From positions 2,034,760 through 2,098,759 of the forward strand of contig KI632513.1 in the NCBI GenBank assembly GCA_000504425.1: 64,000 bases of DNA. Direction: 5' to 3'. Below the pieces are notes generated by a model that had not been told where the DNA came from, ran no database searches, and worked only from the letters and a program-made list of their open reading frames with translations. Below are positions 1 through 8,697 of the stretch, piece after piece. The position numbers and the translations under genes were made by a program. Numbering within the stretch: position 1 is the stretch's first letter; the number at the start of each line of letters is the position of its first letter. Origin of the DNA: Rhodopseudomonas palustris JSC-3b. Lineage in GTDB: Bacteria > Pseudomonadota > Alphaproteobacteria > Rhizobiales > Xanthobacteraceae.

Positions 1-494
1 TCTAGCGCGCGCGCCTTGCCGATCAGGCGCGGCAGCAGCCAGGTCGAGCCGCAGTCCGGCACGAGGCCAATGCGGCGGAACGCCTGCAAAAAGTAGCTGG
101 AGCGCGTGCACAGGATCATGTCGCCCATCATGGCAAAGCTCATGCCGGCGCCAGCCGCCGGGCCATTGACCGCAGTGACGATCGGACAATGCAGCTTGCG
201 CAGCCGGCGCAGCAACGGATGAAACGCGGTTTCCAGCGCCGCGCCCGCGAGCTTGCCGGTGCTCATCTTGTTGTGGTCACCGCGGCCCTGCAGATTGGCA
301 CCCGTGCAGAACGCACGGCCCGCGCCGGTGATCACCAGACAGCGCACCTCGGCCTTCTTGTCTTCGATCGCGTCCAGTGCCTGCGACAGCCCGCCGAGCA
401 TATCGACCGAGACGGCATTCATCACCTCCTGATGATCAAGCGTCAGGATCGCGACGGCACCGTCGAACGCAAGTGTGGCGTGTTTGAACTGCAT
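1..494 (-). CDS. Enoyl-CoA hydratase/isomerase family protein (3' part outside window)
   Basis: Crotonase-fold enzyme acting on acyl-CoA double bonds, probably in fatty-acid or aromatic-acid degradation. The first 164 residues are present; the C-terminus lies beyond the left edge. Visible are the two oxyanion-hole segments (FCTGANL near 62-68 and GPAAGAGM at 111-118) and PDCGSTW at 146-152, where the Asp sits as in PaaG-type isomerases rather than the Glu of classical crotonases. The ATG at 494 starts MQFKHATLAF. It is divergent from the SDR gene at 663. The exact substrate cannot be told from the sequence. Confidence 0.9.
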   Translation of the reverse strand, partial: MQFKHATLAFDGAVAILTLDHQEVMNAVSVDMLGGLSQALDAIEDKKAEVRCLVITGAGRAFCTGANLQGRGDHNKMSTGKLAGAALETAFHPLLRRLRKLHCPIVTAVNGPAAGAGMSFAMMGDMILCTRSSYFLQAFRRIGLVPDCGSTWLLPRLIGKARAL

Positions 495-662
495 GGGCTT
501 CCTCAATCAGTCCGCGCGGTTGATCCCGCCGGATGGAATTCGATTTGGTTGTTCGCTGCATATTTGATTTTTCGCGTCCGCTTGTCCATGGTCGTCTGGT
601 CACACCGCCCTCACGCAAGGACGCGCGGTCAACACGCGCCGGTACCACTGGAAACGCGCAGC

Positions 663-1451
663 ATGACCGACACAAACATCTTCGATCTCAGCGGCCGGGT
701 CGCGGTCGTCACCGGCGGTAATGGCGGCATCGGCCTTGGCATGGCGCGCGCCTTGGCGCAGGCCGGCTGTGCGGTGTCGATCTGGGGCCGCAATGCCGAG
801 AAGAACGAAGCTGCGCTGGCAAGTCTTGCTGGCGCGCGCGGCGCGGTGGAAGCGCGCATCTGCGACGTCACCGATCGCAGCTCGGTGGACGCCGCGATGC
901 AGGCGACGCTGGCGGCATTCGGCCGGGTCGATGGCTGTTTTGCCAATGCCGGCATTGGCGGCGGCGGACGGCAGGCGTTCATCGAACGCACCGAGCAGCA
1001 ATGGCGCGAGATGTTTTCGACCAATCTCGACGGCGTATTCCATGTGTTTCAAGCAGCGGCGCGGCACATGACCGAGCGCGCCAATGCCGGCGATCCGTTC
1101 GGCCGGCTGGTGGCGACCTCATCGCTGGCCTCGCTGTTCGGCACCGCGCGCAACGAGCACTACGCCGCGACCAAGGCTGCGATCAACGCGCTGGTGCGAG
1201 CGCTGGCAGTCGAGCTGGCGCGCTATGGCATCACCGCCAATGCAATCCTGCCCGGTTGGATCCGCAGCGAGATGACCGCGGGGCTGATCGGCAATGACAA
1301 ATTCGTGGCGAATGTCATGCCGCGGATTCCGCAGCGCCGCTTTGGCGAGCCCGAGGATTTTGGCGGCATCGCGGTGTATCTGATGAGCCGCGCCTCGTCC
1401 TATCACACCGCCGATACGCTGGTGATCGACGGCGGCTACACCGCGTTCTAA
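663..1451 (+). CDS. Short-chain dehydrogenase/reductase (SDR)
   Basis: Cytosolic NAD(P)-dependent oxidoreductase of 262 residues, the usual length for classical SDRs. The cofactor loop TGGNGGIG is at 17-24, NAG at 95-97, the catalytic Ser near 153 and the YAATK motif at 167-171. The open frame runs upstream to 189, but that part overlaps the enoyl-CoA hydratase gene on the other strand; the ATG at 663 gives the family N-terminus (FDLSGRVAVVTGG). The substrate is unknown; the neighbouring acyl-CoA enzyme makes a beta-oxidation-type role possible, but this is inference. Confidence 0.88.
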   Translation: MTDTNIFDLSGRVAVVTGGNGGIGLGMARALAQAGCAVSIWGRNAEKNEAALASLAGARGAVEARICDVTDRSSVDAAMQATLAAFGRVDGCFANAGIGGGGRQAFIERTEQQWREMFSTNLDGVFHVFQAAARHMTERANAGDPFGRLVATSSLASLFGTARNEHYAATKAAINALVRALAVELARYGITANAILPGWIRSEMTAGLIGNDKFVANVMPRIPQRRFGEPEDFGGIAVYLMSRASSYHTADTLVIDGGYTAF

Positions 1452-1464
1452 TGCTGCGCGGTGG

Positions 1465-2253
1465 CTATCGCGGCGCCGTCTTGCGCGCATAGCGCTGAAA
1501 CCAGCCGAGCCCGGCGACGGTGTCGCCGCGCGGCCAATATTCGCAGCCGACAAAGCCCGTGTAGCCGAGCCGGTCGAGTTCGTCGAACAGGAACGGATAG
1601 TTCAGCTCCTCGCCATCGGGTTCCTGCCGCGACGGCACGCTGGCAATCTGGATATGACCGATGATCGGCAGCAGCTCACGCAGCCGCATGGTCACATCGC
1701 CATGCAAAATCTGGCAGTGATAGAGGTCGAGCTGCAGCTTGACGTTCGGGATCTGCAGCTCACGGATCAGATCGCGCGAGAAATCGACGTCGTTCAGGAA
1801 ATAGCCCGGCATGTCGCGACTATTGATCGGCTCGATCAGCACGTCGATGCCGTGCGGCGCGAAGAAATGCGCGGCCACCGCCAGCGATTTGCGGAATGCG
1901 GCCACCGCCGCGACATCGTTCCGGTCGGCGATGCCGGCCATCATATGCACACGCTTGGCGCCGGTCGCCTGCGCATAAGGCAGCGCGCGGCGCAGACTGT
2001 CCTGCAATTCGGCGAATTTGGCCGGCTGGGCGGCAAAGCCGCGTTCGCCGCTCGCCCAATCGCCGGGCCACAGATTGAACAGCGCCTGGGTCAGGCCGTG
2101 CCGCTCCAGCCGGTCGCCGAGCGCGCCCGGCGCGTAGTCATAGGGGAACAGCATCTCCACCGCCGTGAACCCGGCCGCCGCCGCTGCCGCGAAGCGCTCG
2201 AGCAGCGGCACTTCGGTGAACATCAGCGTCAGATTGGCAGCGAAGCGTGGCAT
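1465..2253 (-). CDS. hyi: Hydroxypyruvate isomerase (Hyi/OtnI family)
   Basis: TIM-barrel sugar-isomerase-like enzyme of 262 residues that interconverts hydroxypyruvate and tartronate semialdehyde, or the related 2-oxo-tetronate reaction in OtnI. It keeps the family pattern: MLFPYDY at 34-40, GDWASGERG at 64-72, the metal/catalytic Glu at 141 (LIEPIN) and Glu238 in the C-terminal GCEYWP. The gene converges on the SDR at 663-1451 with 13 bases between the stops. No glyoxylate carboligase or tartronate semialdehyde reductase is adjacent, so pathway assignment rests on family membership. Confidence 0.85.
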   Translation of the reverse strand: MPRFAANLTLMFTEVPLLERFAAAAAAGFTAVEMLFPYDYAPGALGDRLERHGLTQALFNLWPGDWASGERGFAAQPAKFAELQDSLRRALPYAQATGAKRVHMMAGIADRNDVAAVAAFRKSLAVAAHFFAPHGIDVLIEPINSRDMPGYFLNDVDFSRDLIRELQIPNVKLQLDLYHCQILHGDVTMRLRELLPIIGHIQIASVPSRQEPDGEELNYPFLFDELDRLGYTGFVGCEYWPRGDTVAGLGWFQRYARKTAPR

Positions 2254-2305
2254 GGCAGCTTACGAGCGTGCGCTCTCCTCCGATCGTTGATTGTTAACGC
2301 AGTCT

Positions 2306-2432
2306 GTCATTGCCCGCGCAGCGAAGCAATCGCGCTGAACGCGCGCCTTCCCCTCGTCATTGCGAGCGAAGCGAAGCAATCCAGCTTCACACAGAGCCTA
2401 TCCCCGTCATTGCGAGCGAAGCGAAGCAATCC
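2306..2432. repeat. REP-like palindromic repeats, family 1 (three copies, left of GIY-YIG gene)
   Basis: Three copies of a 27-28 base element that begins GTCATTGCGAG and ends GAAGCAATCC, at 2306-2332 (degenerate), 2355-2382 and 2405-2432. The ends ATTGC and GCAAT are complementary, so each copy can fold on itself. All are in the same orientation. The same family recurs at 2811-2986, 6364-6440 and 12681-13226. Confidence 0.9.
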
Positions 2433-2505
2433 ATAGCGTCCAATGGTGCGATCCCGATTGTCCCGAGCTATCGTGCCCTGTCGGCACCGCCTGCGGGAGC
2501 GCCCC

Positions 2506-2799
2506 GTGAGCATTAAACGGCCCTGCGTCTACATCGTCGCCAATCGCCGCAATGGCACCCTGTATACGGGAGTCACCAGCGACATGCCGCGGCGCGCGCA
2601 TGAACATCGGGACGGCCTCGTCCCAGGATTCTCGAGCAAATACGGCTGCCGGCTCTTGGTGTGGTGCGAGTTCCATCAAACCATGTCCGACGCGATCGCC
2701 CGCGAAAAGCAGATCAAGGGCGGCAGCCGCGCCAATAAAATCGCGCTGATTGAGAGCGTTAATCCAGACTGGCGCGATCTCTACGATGACCTAATTTGA
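2506..2799 (+). CDS. GIY-YIG domain nuclease, UPF0213-type
   Basis: A 97-residue single-domain protein with the GIY-YIG fold: VYIVANRRNGTLYTGVT carries the Y-I-V and Y-T-G pair, followed by the conserved Arg (PRRAHEH), a SKYG segment, the AIAREKQIKG helix and the NPDWRDLY tail typical of the small UPF0213 group. I place the start at GTG 2506, which has GGGAG six bases upstream; the in-frame ATG at 2443 is further away and would overlap repeat-rich sequence. Family-1 palindromic repeats lie immediately on both sides. DNA cleavage is known for the superfamily, but the role of these small members is not established. Confidence 0.85.
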   Translation: MSIKRPCVYIVANRRNGTLYTGVTSDMPRRAHEHRDGLVPGFSSKYGCRLLVWCEFHQTMSDAIAREKQIKGGSRANKIALIESVNPDWRDLYDDLI

Positions 2800-2810
2800 T
2801 CACAGCGCCA

Positions 2811-2986
2811 CATTGCGTGCGTAGCGAGCAATCTCGCGGAAGGCATCCCCTCCGTCATTGCGAGCGAAGCGAAGCAATCCATCCTCACGCCGAGCTTATC
2901 CCCGTCATTGCGAGCCGAAGGCGAAGCAATCCAGCTCCGTGCAGGGCCTCCTGGATTGCTTCGTCGCTACGCTCCTCGCAATGACG
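2811..2986. repeat. REP-like repeats, family 1 (right of GIY-YIG gene)
   Basis: A degenerate copy at 2811-2834, a clean direct copy at 2853-2880, a copy with a two-base insertion at 2903-2932, and a reverse-oriented copy at 2953-2986 (starts GGATTGCTTCG, ends CGCAATGACG). The last two form an inverted pair that could make a long hairpin. There is no gene between 2800 and 3056. Confidence 0.88.
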
Positions 2987-3056
2987 ACGTTGAGGGACTG
3001 TATCCCATCGCTCGGTCATCGCGGATTCTCTCCCTCGCTCCGGGGCGCGGACGGAC

Positions 3057-3761
3057 TCACAACCCCAGATACGCCTTGCGGACGTCGGGGTTGTCGCCGA
3101 TCTCGGCGGCGGTGCCCTGCATCAAAATCTTGCCGGTTTGCAGGATGTAAGCGCGGTCGGCGATCTCCAGACACTCGGCCATGCGCTGCTCGACGATCAG
3201 CACCGTCATGCCGGTGTCGCGGATGGTCTTCACCGCGCGAAAAATCTCGTCGACCAGTTTGGGCATGATGCCCTGCGACGGCTCGTCCAGCATCAACAGC
3301 CGCGGCCGCGTCATCAGCGCGCGGCCGATCGCCAGCATCTGCTGCTCGCCGCCGGACAGCGTTTCGGCGCGCTGATCCAGCCGTTCCTGCAACCGCGGGA
3401 ACATTTGGAACACGAGGTCGAGCGGTGCCTCGCGGTCGGCCTTGCCGCGATACATGTAGCTGCCGAGCCGCAGATTGTCGGCGACCGACAGCCGCGGGAA
3501 CAGCCGGCGGTTTTCCGGCACATAGGCGATGCCGCGCGCCGTGATCTGATGCTGCGGCAGACCGTCAATGCGCTGGCCATCGAAGGTCACGGTGCCGGAG
3601 CGCGGCCGCTCTGCCCCCGCGATCGATTTCACCAGCGTCGATTTGCCGGCGCCATTGGCCCCGGCCACCAGCACGATCTCGCCCTTGGCGACCTCGATCG
3701 ACACTTCGGAAATGGCAACCAAGCCCTGATAGGCGGTGGTGATCTCATGCACCGACAGCAT
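3057..3761 (-). CDS. livF: Branched-chain amino acid-type ABC transporter ATP-binding protein LivF
   Basis: Cytoplasmic ATPase of a Liv-type importer, 234 residues. Walker A GANGAGKST is at 34-42, the signature LSGGEQQ at 135-141 and Walker B LLMLDEPS ending at 162. The open frame extends to 3806, but the ATG at 3761 has GGGAG seven bases upstream and gives the standard LivF N-terminus; it overlaps the end of livG by 17 bases. It is the last gene of the operon that starts at 8585. Confidence 0.92.
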   Translation of the reverse strand: MLSVHEITTAYQGLVAISEVSIEVAKGEIVLVAGANGAGKSTLVKSIAGAERPRSGTVTFDGQRIDGLPQHQITARGIAYVPENRRLFPRLSVADNLRLGSYMYRGKADREAPLDLVFQMFPRLQERLDQRAETLSGGEQQMLAIGRALMTRPRLLMLDEPSQGIMPKLVDEIFRAVKTIRDTGMTVLIVEQRMAECLEIADRAYILQTGKILMQGTAAEIGDNPDVRKAYLGL

Positions 3762-4476
3762 GACGATCTCCCAAATAGGCCGAGATGACTTTCGGATCGC
3801 GGACAATATCGGCAGGCTTGCCTTCGACCAGCACCTTGCCGAGATCGAGCACGATGGCGCGATCGACCAGCGGCATCACGATCTCCATGACGTGTTCCAC
3901 CATCAGCACCGTGACGCCGGCGGTACGCACGCGCCGCACTAGCTCGACGCCCTTCTCGGCCTCCTTGGCGGTCAGCCCGGTCAGCACCTCGTCGAGCAGC
4001 AGCAGTTTTGGCTCGGTGGCGAGCGCACGCGCCACTTCCAACCGGCGCTTTTCCGAAGGAATGAGATCGCTGGCCGGCACCTCGGCGCGCGCATCGAGGC
4101 CGCAAAATTCCAGCACCTCATGCGCCTTGCGCCGCGCCTCACGCATCACCGTGGTGCGGACCAGCGCGCCGACGATGACATTGTCGATCACGCTCATGGT
4201 CTCAAAGCTTTTGACGACCTGAAACGTGCGCGCGATGCCGCGCCGGCAGCGCTCCGCGGCCGGCAGCCGCGTGACATCCTCGCCATTGAAGATGATCGAG
4301 CCCTGGGTCGGCGGCCGCACGCCGGCGATCAGATTGAACAACGTCGATTTGCCAGCGCCGTTCGGCCCGATCAGCCCGACGATCTCGCCGGGCTCGACCG
4401 CGATCGAGACATCGCTATTGGCGACCAGGCCGCCAAAGCGCTGCCACACCGCTTTGGTTTCCAGCAGCGGACTCAT
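3745..4476 (-). CDS. livG: Branched-chain amino acid-type ABC transporter ATP-binding protein LivG
   Basis: The second ATPase of the importer, 243 residues. Walker A GPNGAGKS is at 37-44 and Walker B reads LLLLDEVL. The usual signature is degenerate here: the segment before RRLEVARAL is DLIPSEK, not LSGGQ or LPYGDQ as in the second livG of this window (47419). The start overlaps the livM stop as ATGA. Such variation occurs within LivG proteins, so I still call it functional. Confidence 0.9.
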   Translation of the reverse strand: MSPLLETKAVWQRFGGLVANSDVSIAVEPGEIVGLIGPNGAGKSTLFNLIAGVRPPTQGSIIFNGEDVTRLPAAERCRRGIARTFQVVKSFETMSVIDNVIVGALVRTTVMREARRKAHEVLEFCGLDARAEVPASDLIPSEKRRLEVARALATEPKLLLLDEVLTGLTAKEAEKGVELVRRVRTAGVTVLMVEHVMEIVMPLVDRAIVLDLGKVLVEGKPADIVRDPKVISAYLGDRHAVGA

Positions 4477-5453
4477 CGTGCGCCTCCCTTACGGCGCCGC
4501 GAGAACAGCCCGAGCACACCCTCCGGCCGCGCCAGCGCGATCAGCACGATCAGGCTGCCATAGACGATCAGATCGACGCCGCGGCCGGAGCCGCCGATGA
4601 AGGAGCGCGTCAGCTCGGTGACCGGGATCAGGATCGCGGCGCCGAGCACCGGGCCCCACAGCGTGCCGATGCCGCCCAGCACCGCGGGCAGCGCCATCAG
4701 CAGCGAGAAGTGGAAGCTCATCACGCTTTCCGGATCGATATAGGACACGAACTGCGCATAGAACGCGCCGCCGACCGCGGTGAAGAACGCCGACACCGCG
4801 GCCGCGCCCATCTTGGAGTTGAACACCACCACGCCGAGGCTTTCGGCGGCTTCGGGATTATCCTTCACCGCGCGCCACCAAAAACCCCATTTGGAGTTTT
4901 CCAGCCAGAACGTCACCAGCCAGACCGCGCAGCACAGCGCGAGCGCGAAGTAGAAATACGGCAGCTTGGAGCGCGTGAACTGGAAGGTCGCCCAGGAATC
5001 GCTGCGCACCGGAATGTCGATGCCGAGCGCGGCGCCGGCCCAGTCCCAGTTCAGGAACAAAAGATAGGCGATTTCCGCGATCACGATGGTGGCAATGACG
5101 AAGTAATGGCCTTTGAGCCGGAAGGTCGGATAGCCGAGCGCCAGCGCGATCAGCGCCGAGATCAAACCGCCGGTCAGCATGCCAAACCATGGCAGCACGC
5201 CGAATTTGGTGAACAGCAGCGCGGTGGTGTAGGCGCCGAGCCCGAAATACAGCGCATGGCCGAGTGAAATCTGCCCGCAATAGCCGCCCAGGATATTCCA
5301 GGCCTGCGACAGCGCGGCATACATCAGCGTCAGGATCAGGATGTTTTGGACATAGACGTCCTTGATGAACACCGGGGCGAGCGCCGCGAGGCACGTCAGC
5401 ACGGCGGCCAGAATGAGATCGCGTCGGCGGCGCTGAGCGAAGCTGTTATCCAT
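4473..5453 (-). CDS. livM: Branched-chain amino acid-type ABC transporter permease LivM
   Basis: Inner-membrane permease of 326 residues with about eight to ten hydrophobic segments and the family motif of a GYCGQISLGHALYFGLGAY stretch near 54-72. The ATG at 5453 shares a base with the livH stop (TGATG), and its own stop overlaps livG, showing translational coupling through the operon. Confidence 0.92.
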   Translation of the reverse strand: MDNSFAQRRRRDLILAAVLTCLAALAPVFIKDVYVQNILILTLMYAALSQAWNILGGYCGQISLGHALYFGLGAYTTALLFTKFGVLPWFGMLTGGLISALIALALGYPTFRLKGHYFVIATIVIAEIAYLLFLNWDWAGAALGIDIPVRSDSWATFQFTRSKLPYFYFALALCCAVWLVTFWLENSKWGFWWRAVKDNPEAAESLGVVVFNSKMGAAAVSAFFTAVGGAFYAQFVSYIDPESVMSFHFSLLMALPAVLGGIGTLWGPVLGAAILIPVTELTRSFIGGSGRGVDLIVYGSLIVLIALARPEGVLGLFSRRRKGGAR

Positions 5454-6331
5454 CAGATCGACCCGAACAGGCCACGCGGCCTAATGAACACCACCAGCAG
5501 ATAGACCGCGTAGATGCCGACCGCTTTCAGCGACGGCGGCAGCACCAGCGCGGTGGTCGCCTCCACCAGACCGACGATGATGCCGCCGGCAAAGGCGCCG
5601 AACACGCTGCCAAAGCCGCCGAGCGCCACCGTGACATAGGCGATCAGCGCGAACGAGGCGCCGACATCCGGATAGATGTAGAAGAACATCGCCATGATCG
5701 CGCCGGCCAGCCCGACCAGCGCCGCGCCCAGGCCCCAGCCGACCGCGAACACCCGGTTCTTGTCGATGCCGACCAGCGCCACCGCGCCGGCATCCTCGCG
5801 CGTCGCCTCGAGCGCGCGGCCAAAGTCGGTTTTCTTGATGAAGAAGAACAGCGCCGTGAATGCCGCCAGCGACACTGCCGCGCCGACCAGTTGCGGCACC
5901 GGCAAAAACACCCCGCCGATCGATATCGTCTGCCCGCCGAGCCAGGACGTGTTGATGCTGCGATAATCCGGCGTGAAGAAGAACTGCGCCAGCCCGCGCA
6001 TCACGATCGCCAGCCCGAAGGTGGCGAAGATCTGCACCATGCCGACGTTACTTCTGGCCCGCATGGCGAAGCGTATCACCAATATGTAGATCACGGCGCC
6101 GAACACCAACAGCGCCGCCGCCACGAACGGTGCCGCCAGCAGCGGGTCGATCGCGAAGAACACGAACAGGAAGAACGTGGTGTACATCGCGATCATCAGG
6201 AACTCGCCATGGGCGAAGTTCACGACGTCCATCAGCCCGAAGATCAGGGCTAGCCCTGCCGCGATCAGGCCGTATAGCAGGCCCATCAACAGGCCACTCG
6301 CCAGGGATTGGATGATGGTGGCAGTCGTCAA
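5453..6331 (-). CDS. livH: Branched-chain amino acid-type ABC transporter permease LivH
   Basis: Inner-membrane permease of 292 residues; GLMDVVNFAHGEF near 32-44 is the family hallmark. The frame is open to 6394, but the upstream 21 residues are encoded by repeat sequence. The likely start is TTG 6331, with GGAGCG about seven bases upstream, giving M-TTATIIQSLASGLL. Use of TTG is inferred. The gap to the binding-protein gene (stop 6470) is filled by a family-1 repeat. Confidence 0.88.
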   Translation of the reverse strand: MTTATIIQSLASGLLMGLLYGLIAAGLALIFGLMDVVNFAHGEFLMIAMYTTFFLFVFFAIDPLLAAPFVAAALLVFGAVIYILVIRFAMRARSNVGMVQIFATFGLAIVMRGLAQFFFTPDYRSINTSWLGGQTISIGGVFLPVPQLVGAAVSLAAFTALFFFIKKTDFGRALEATREDAGAVALVGIDKNRVFAVGWGLGAALVGLAGAIMAMFFYIYPDVGASFALIAYVTVALGGFGSVFGAFAGGIIVGLVEATTALVLPPSLKAVGIYAVYLLVVFIRPRGLFGSI

Positions 6332-6363
6332 ATGAAACGCTCCGAAGCGAGGTCGGTCATGAC

Positions 6364-6440
6364 CGTCATTGCGAGCAGCGCAGCAGCGAAGCAATCCCTT
6401 TCAAGCACTGAGCTGTGGATTGCTTCGCGCCGTTCGTGAG
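6364..6440. repeat. REP-like repeat, family 1, between binding-protein gene and livH
   Basis: A forward arm at 6364-6397 (CGTCATTGCGAGCAGCGCAG then GCGAAGCAATCC) and a diverged reverse arm starting GGATTGCTTCG at about 6417. Together they can form a stem-loop inside the predicted operon, where such elements often mark mRNA processing or stability boundaries. Confidence 0.8.
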
Positions 6441-6469
6441 CGGCCGGAACGGTGCCCGGCCGCAGCCGG

Positions 6470-7714
6470 TTACGGCATCGGCCACACCGCTTCCGCCACC
6501 GCAGCCTGCGGCGGGAAGATGGTGACGAACTTGCCGCCGTTATATTGCAGCAGCACCGGATCGGCGTCGTTGTTCTGGCCGCTCTCGTCGAACTTGACCC
6601 GCTTCCAGGGCATGATGGTCTGATCGCCCGGCAGATCGGTGGCGACCAATGCCTCGCGGATCTTGTCGCCGTCGGTGGACTTGGCGCGATTGATGGCCTC
6701 GGCCATCACGATCAGCCCCATGAATTGCCGCGACGAATAGTCGTTAAAATCCTTGCCGGACTTCGCCTTGTACAATTCGTTGATCTAGCCGACCATCGGC
6801 CGCTTGGCCGCGAGATCCAGCGAGAACGAGCCGCGCGAAATCACACCCGCCACCTTGTCGCCGACCGCGTCATACAGCGCCTTTTCCGAGAAGCCGGCAT
6901 CCTGGGCCACGATGTTCTTGGCCTTGTAGCCGAGCTCGCCCATGGTCTTGATCAGCAAGATGGCGTCGGTGGTGTAGCTCGACGGCATCAGCACATCGGC
7001 ATCGGCCGCCTTGAGCTGCTGCACCTCGGCGGTCAGCGACGGCGAGTTGGCGCGATATTTAATATCGGCGACCACCTTGTAGCCGCGCTCCTTGGCGAGC
7101 TTGAGCTGAGCGTTCGAGGAGTCGGTGCCGAAGATGGTGTCCTCGTGGAACAGCGCCAGCGTCTCGATCTTGCGGCCCTTGGCCTTCTCGGCGTCGAAGA
7201 AGTCGAACATCGCGGTCGAGAACATCTCGTCATGCGGCGCCGGCCGGAAATAATATTTGAGGCCGCGGCGATGCAGGCTCGGCGAGGAGTTGTCGGCCGA
7301 CAGGAACGGCACCTGATAGCGCTCGCAGATCTGGCTGACGGTGACCGCCACCGAGCTCTGATAGGTGCCGATGATGGCGCTGACCTTGTCCTGGGTGATC
7401 AGCCGCTCGGCTTCGGCGCGGCCCTTCTGCGGGTCGGCCTGGTGATCGGCAAACACCAGCCGTACCTTGGCGCCGCCCAGCCCCGGCAATCCGGTGCCGC
7501 GCGCCAGCGGCAGGTCGAAATCATGGTCGCCATTGATCAGTTCGGCTGCGGTTTCAAACGCCTTCTGGGCATCGACGCCGATCTGCGCCGAAGCGCCGGA
7601 CAGCGGATAAATCACGCCGATCACCACTTCGGAAGTTTGGGCCTGGGCGGCGAGCGGCAGCAGCGCGAGGGAGGCCGCGCCTCCGAGCAGAACTTGACGT
7701 CGGTCGATGAGCAT
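6470..7714 (-). pseudogene. Liv-type ABC transporter substrate-binding protein, interrupted by in-frame TAG
   Basis: Periplasmic type I binding protein (Peripla_BP_6/LivK-like) of 414 codons. It starts at ATG 7714, with AAGGA upstream, and has a signal peptide with twin arginines (DRRQVLLGG). Codon 310, at 6785-6787, is TAG. The frame continues for another 104 codons with clear family sequence (INELYKAKSGKDFNDYSSRQ) to TAA at 6470. A CAG-to-TAG change would restore Gln. Either the gene is a recent pseudogene, or this is a sequencing error or read-through. The remainder of the operon is intact. Confidence 0.85.
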
Positions 7715-7772
7715 GGAGCGATCCTTCTTTGCGGGCGCTATGGTGTGATCAGCACATCTTGGGCTGACAGTC

Positions 7773-8585
7773 TCATAGAACGGCGAGCTGCTTGTTCTGG
7801 AGGTCAGTAACAAGCATCAGGCCGGGCGAATGCGTGATCGCGAACGGCACGCGCGCCGCTGCGATCACCGCCTGCGGCGTGACACCGCAGGCCCAGAACA
7901 CGGGTATTTCGTCATCACGGATCGGCACCGGATCGCCATAGTCCGGCTTGGCGAGATCGCTGATACCGATCAAATGCGGCAGCCCCAGATGCACCGGGGC
8001 GCCATGTACCGAGGGGAAGCGCGAGGTGATCTGCACCGCGCGGATTGCATCGGCAGGCTTCATCGGCCGCATCGATACCACCATTGGCCCGGCGAACGGG
8101 CCGGCCGGGACGCAAGCGATATTGGTGCGATACATCGGCACGCGCACGCCAAGCTCGATGTGGCGGATCGGCAGCCCCTCGGCGAGCAGCGCTTCCTCGA
8201 ACGAGAACGAACAACCGATCACGAATGCGACCAGATCGTCGCGCCAATGGCTGAGGATGTCCTCCGGCTCGTCGATCAATTCGCCATCGCGCCACACCCG
8301 GTAGCGCGGCAGATCAGTGCGGATGTCGAGATCGCGGCCAAGTGCCGGAATATGCGGGCTGCCGACATCGGACATGCCGACGATCGGACAGGGTTTCGGG
8401 TTCTGCTGACAGAAGCGATGGAATGCCGCGGCGAGTGTTTCCGGCAGAATGGCCAGATTGCCCTGGACATAGCCGGGAGCCAGCCCGGCGGTCTGTGTCA
8501 CCTGCCCGGCCCGGCAATCGAGCCGTGCCTGCAGTGCTGGCTGCCGTTCCGGTTCCCGGACCTTATTTGCCGCCGAAACAGTCAT
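7773..8585 (-). CDS. DUF1445/UPF0317 putative hydro-lyase (D-glutamate cyclase-like)
   Basis: A 270-residue cytosolic protein of the DUF1445 family, related to mammalian D-glutamate cyclase. Family features seen are the N-terminal [23 protein letters not shown] in the middle, MRPM and the C-terminal [15 protein letters not shown]. It is the first gene of the operon; 58 bases separate it from the binding-protein gene. This suggests that the operon imports and processes an amino or oxo acid, possibly a glutamate derivative; that is inference. Divergent to the LysR gene. Confidence 0.82.
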   Translation of the reverse strand: MTVSAANKVREPERQPALQARLDCRAGQVTQTAGLAPGYVQGNLAILPETLAAAFHRFCQQNPKPCPIVGMSDVGSPHIPALGRDLDIRTDLPRYRVWRDGELIDEPEDILSHWRDDLVAFVIGCSFSFEEALLAEGLPIRHIELGVRVPMYRTNIACVPAGPFAGPMVVSMRPMKPADAIRAVQITSRFPSVHGAPVHLGLPHLIGISDLAKPDYGDPVPIRDDEIPVFWACGVTPQAVIAAARVPFAITHSPGLMLVTDLQNKQLAVL

Positions 8586-8697
8586 CGCACCTCCCTGCTT
8601 ATCAACTCGACAGCAGTGGAACCCAGCTCTACTATTAAGTCTAATCGTCTCTCATGATGGATGTCGATAAAAATGCGTTATCCGCAAGGGAGCTGTG
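8586..8697. promoter_or_regulatory. Divergent promoter region of hydro-lyase/liv operon and lysR
   Basis: This 112-base spacer must carry promoters for both directions. It holds a perfect dyad ATTA-AGTC-TAAT at 8634-8645, a plausible recognition element for the LysR regulator, although it does not fit the T-N11-A consensus exactly. No convincing -35/-10 pair can be assigned by eye. Confidence 0.45.

Noticed and set aside
8634..8645. Definite LysR box
   Set aside because: ATTA-N4-TAAT is symmetric but does not match T-N11-A, so I list the spacer only as a probable regulatory region.
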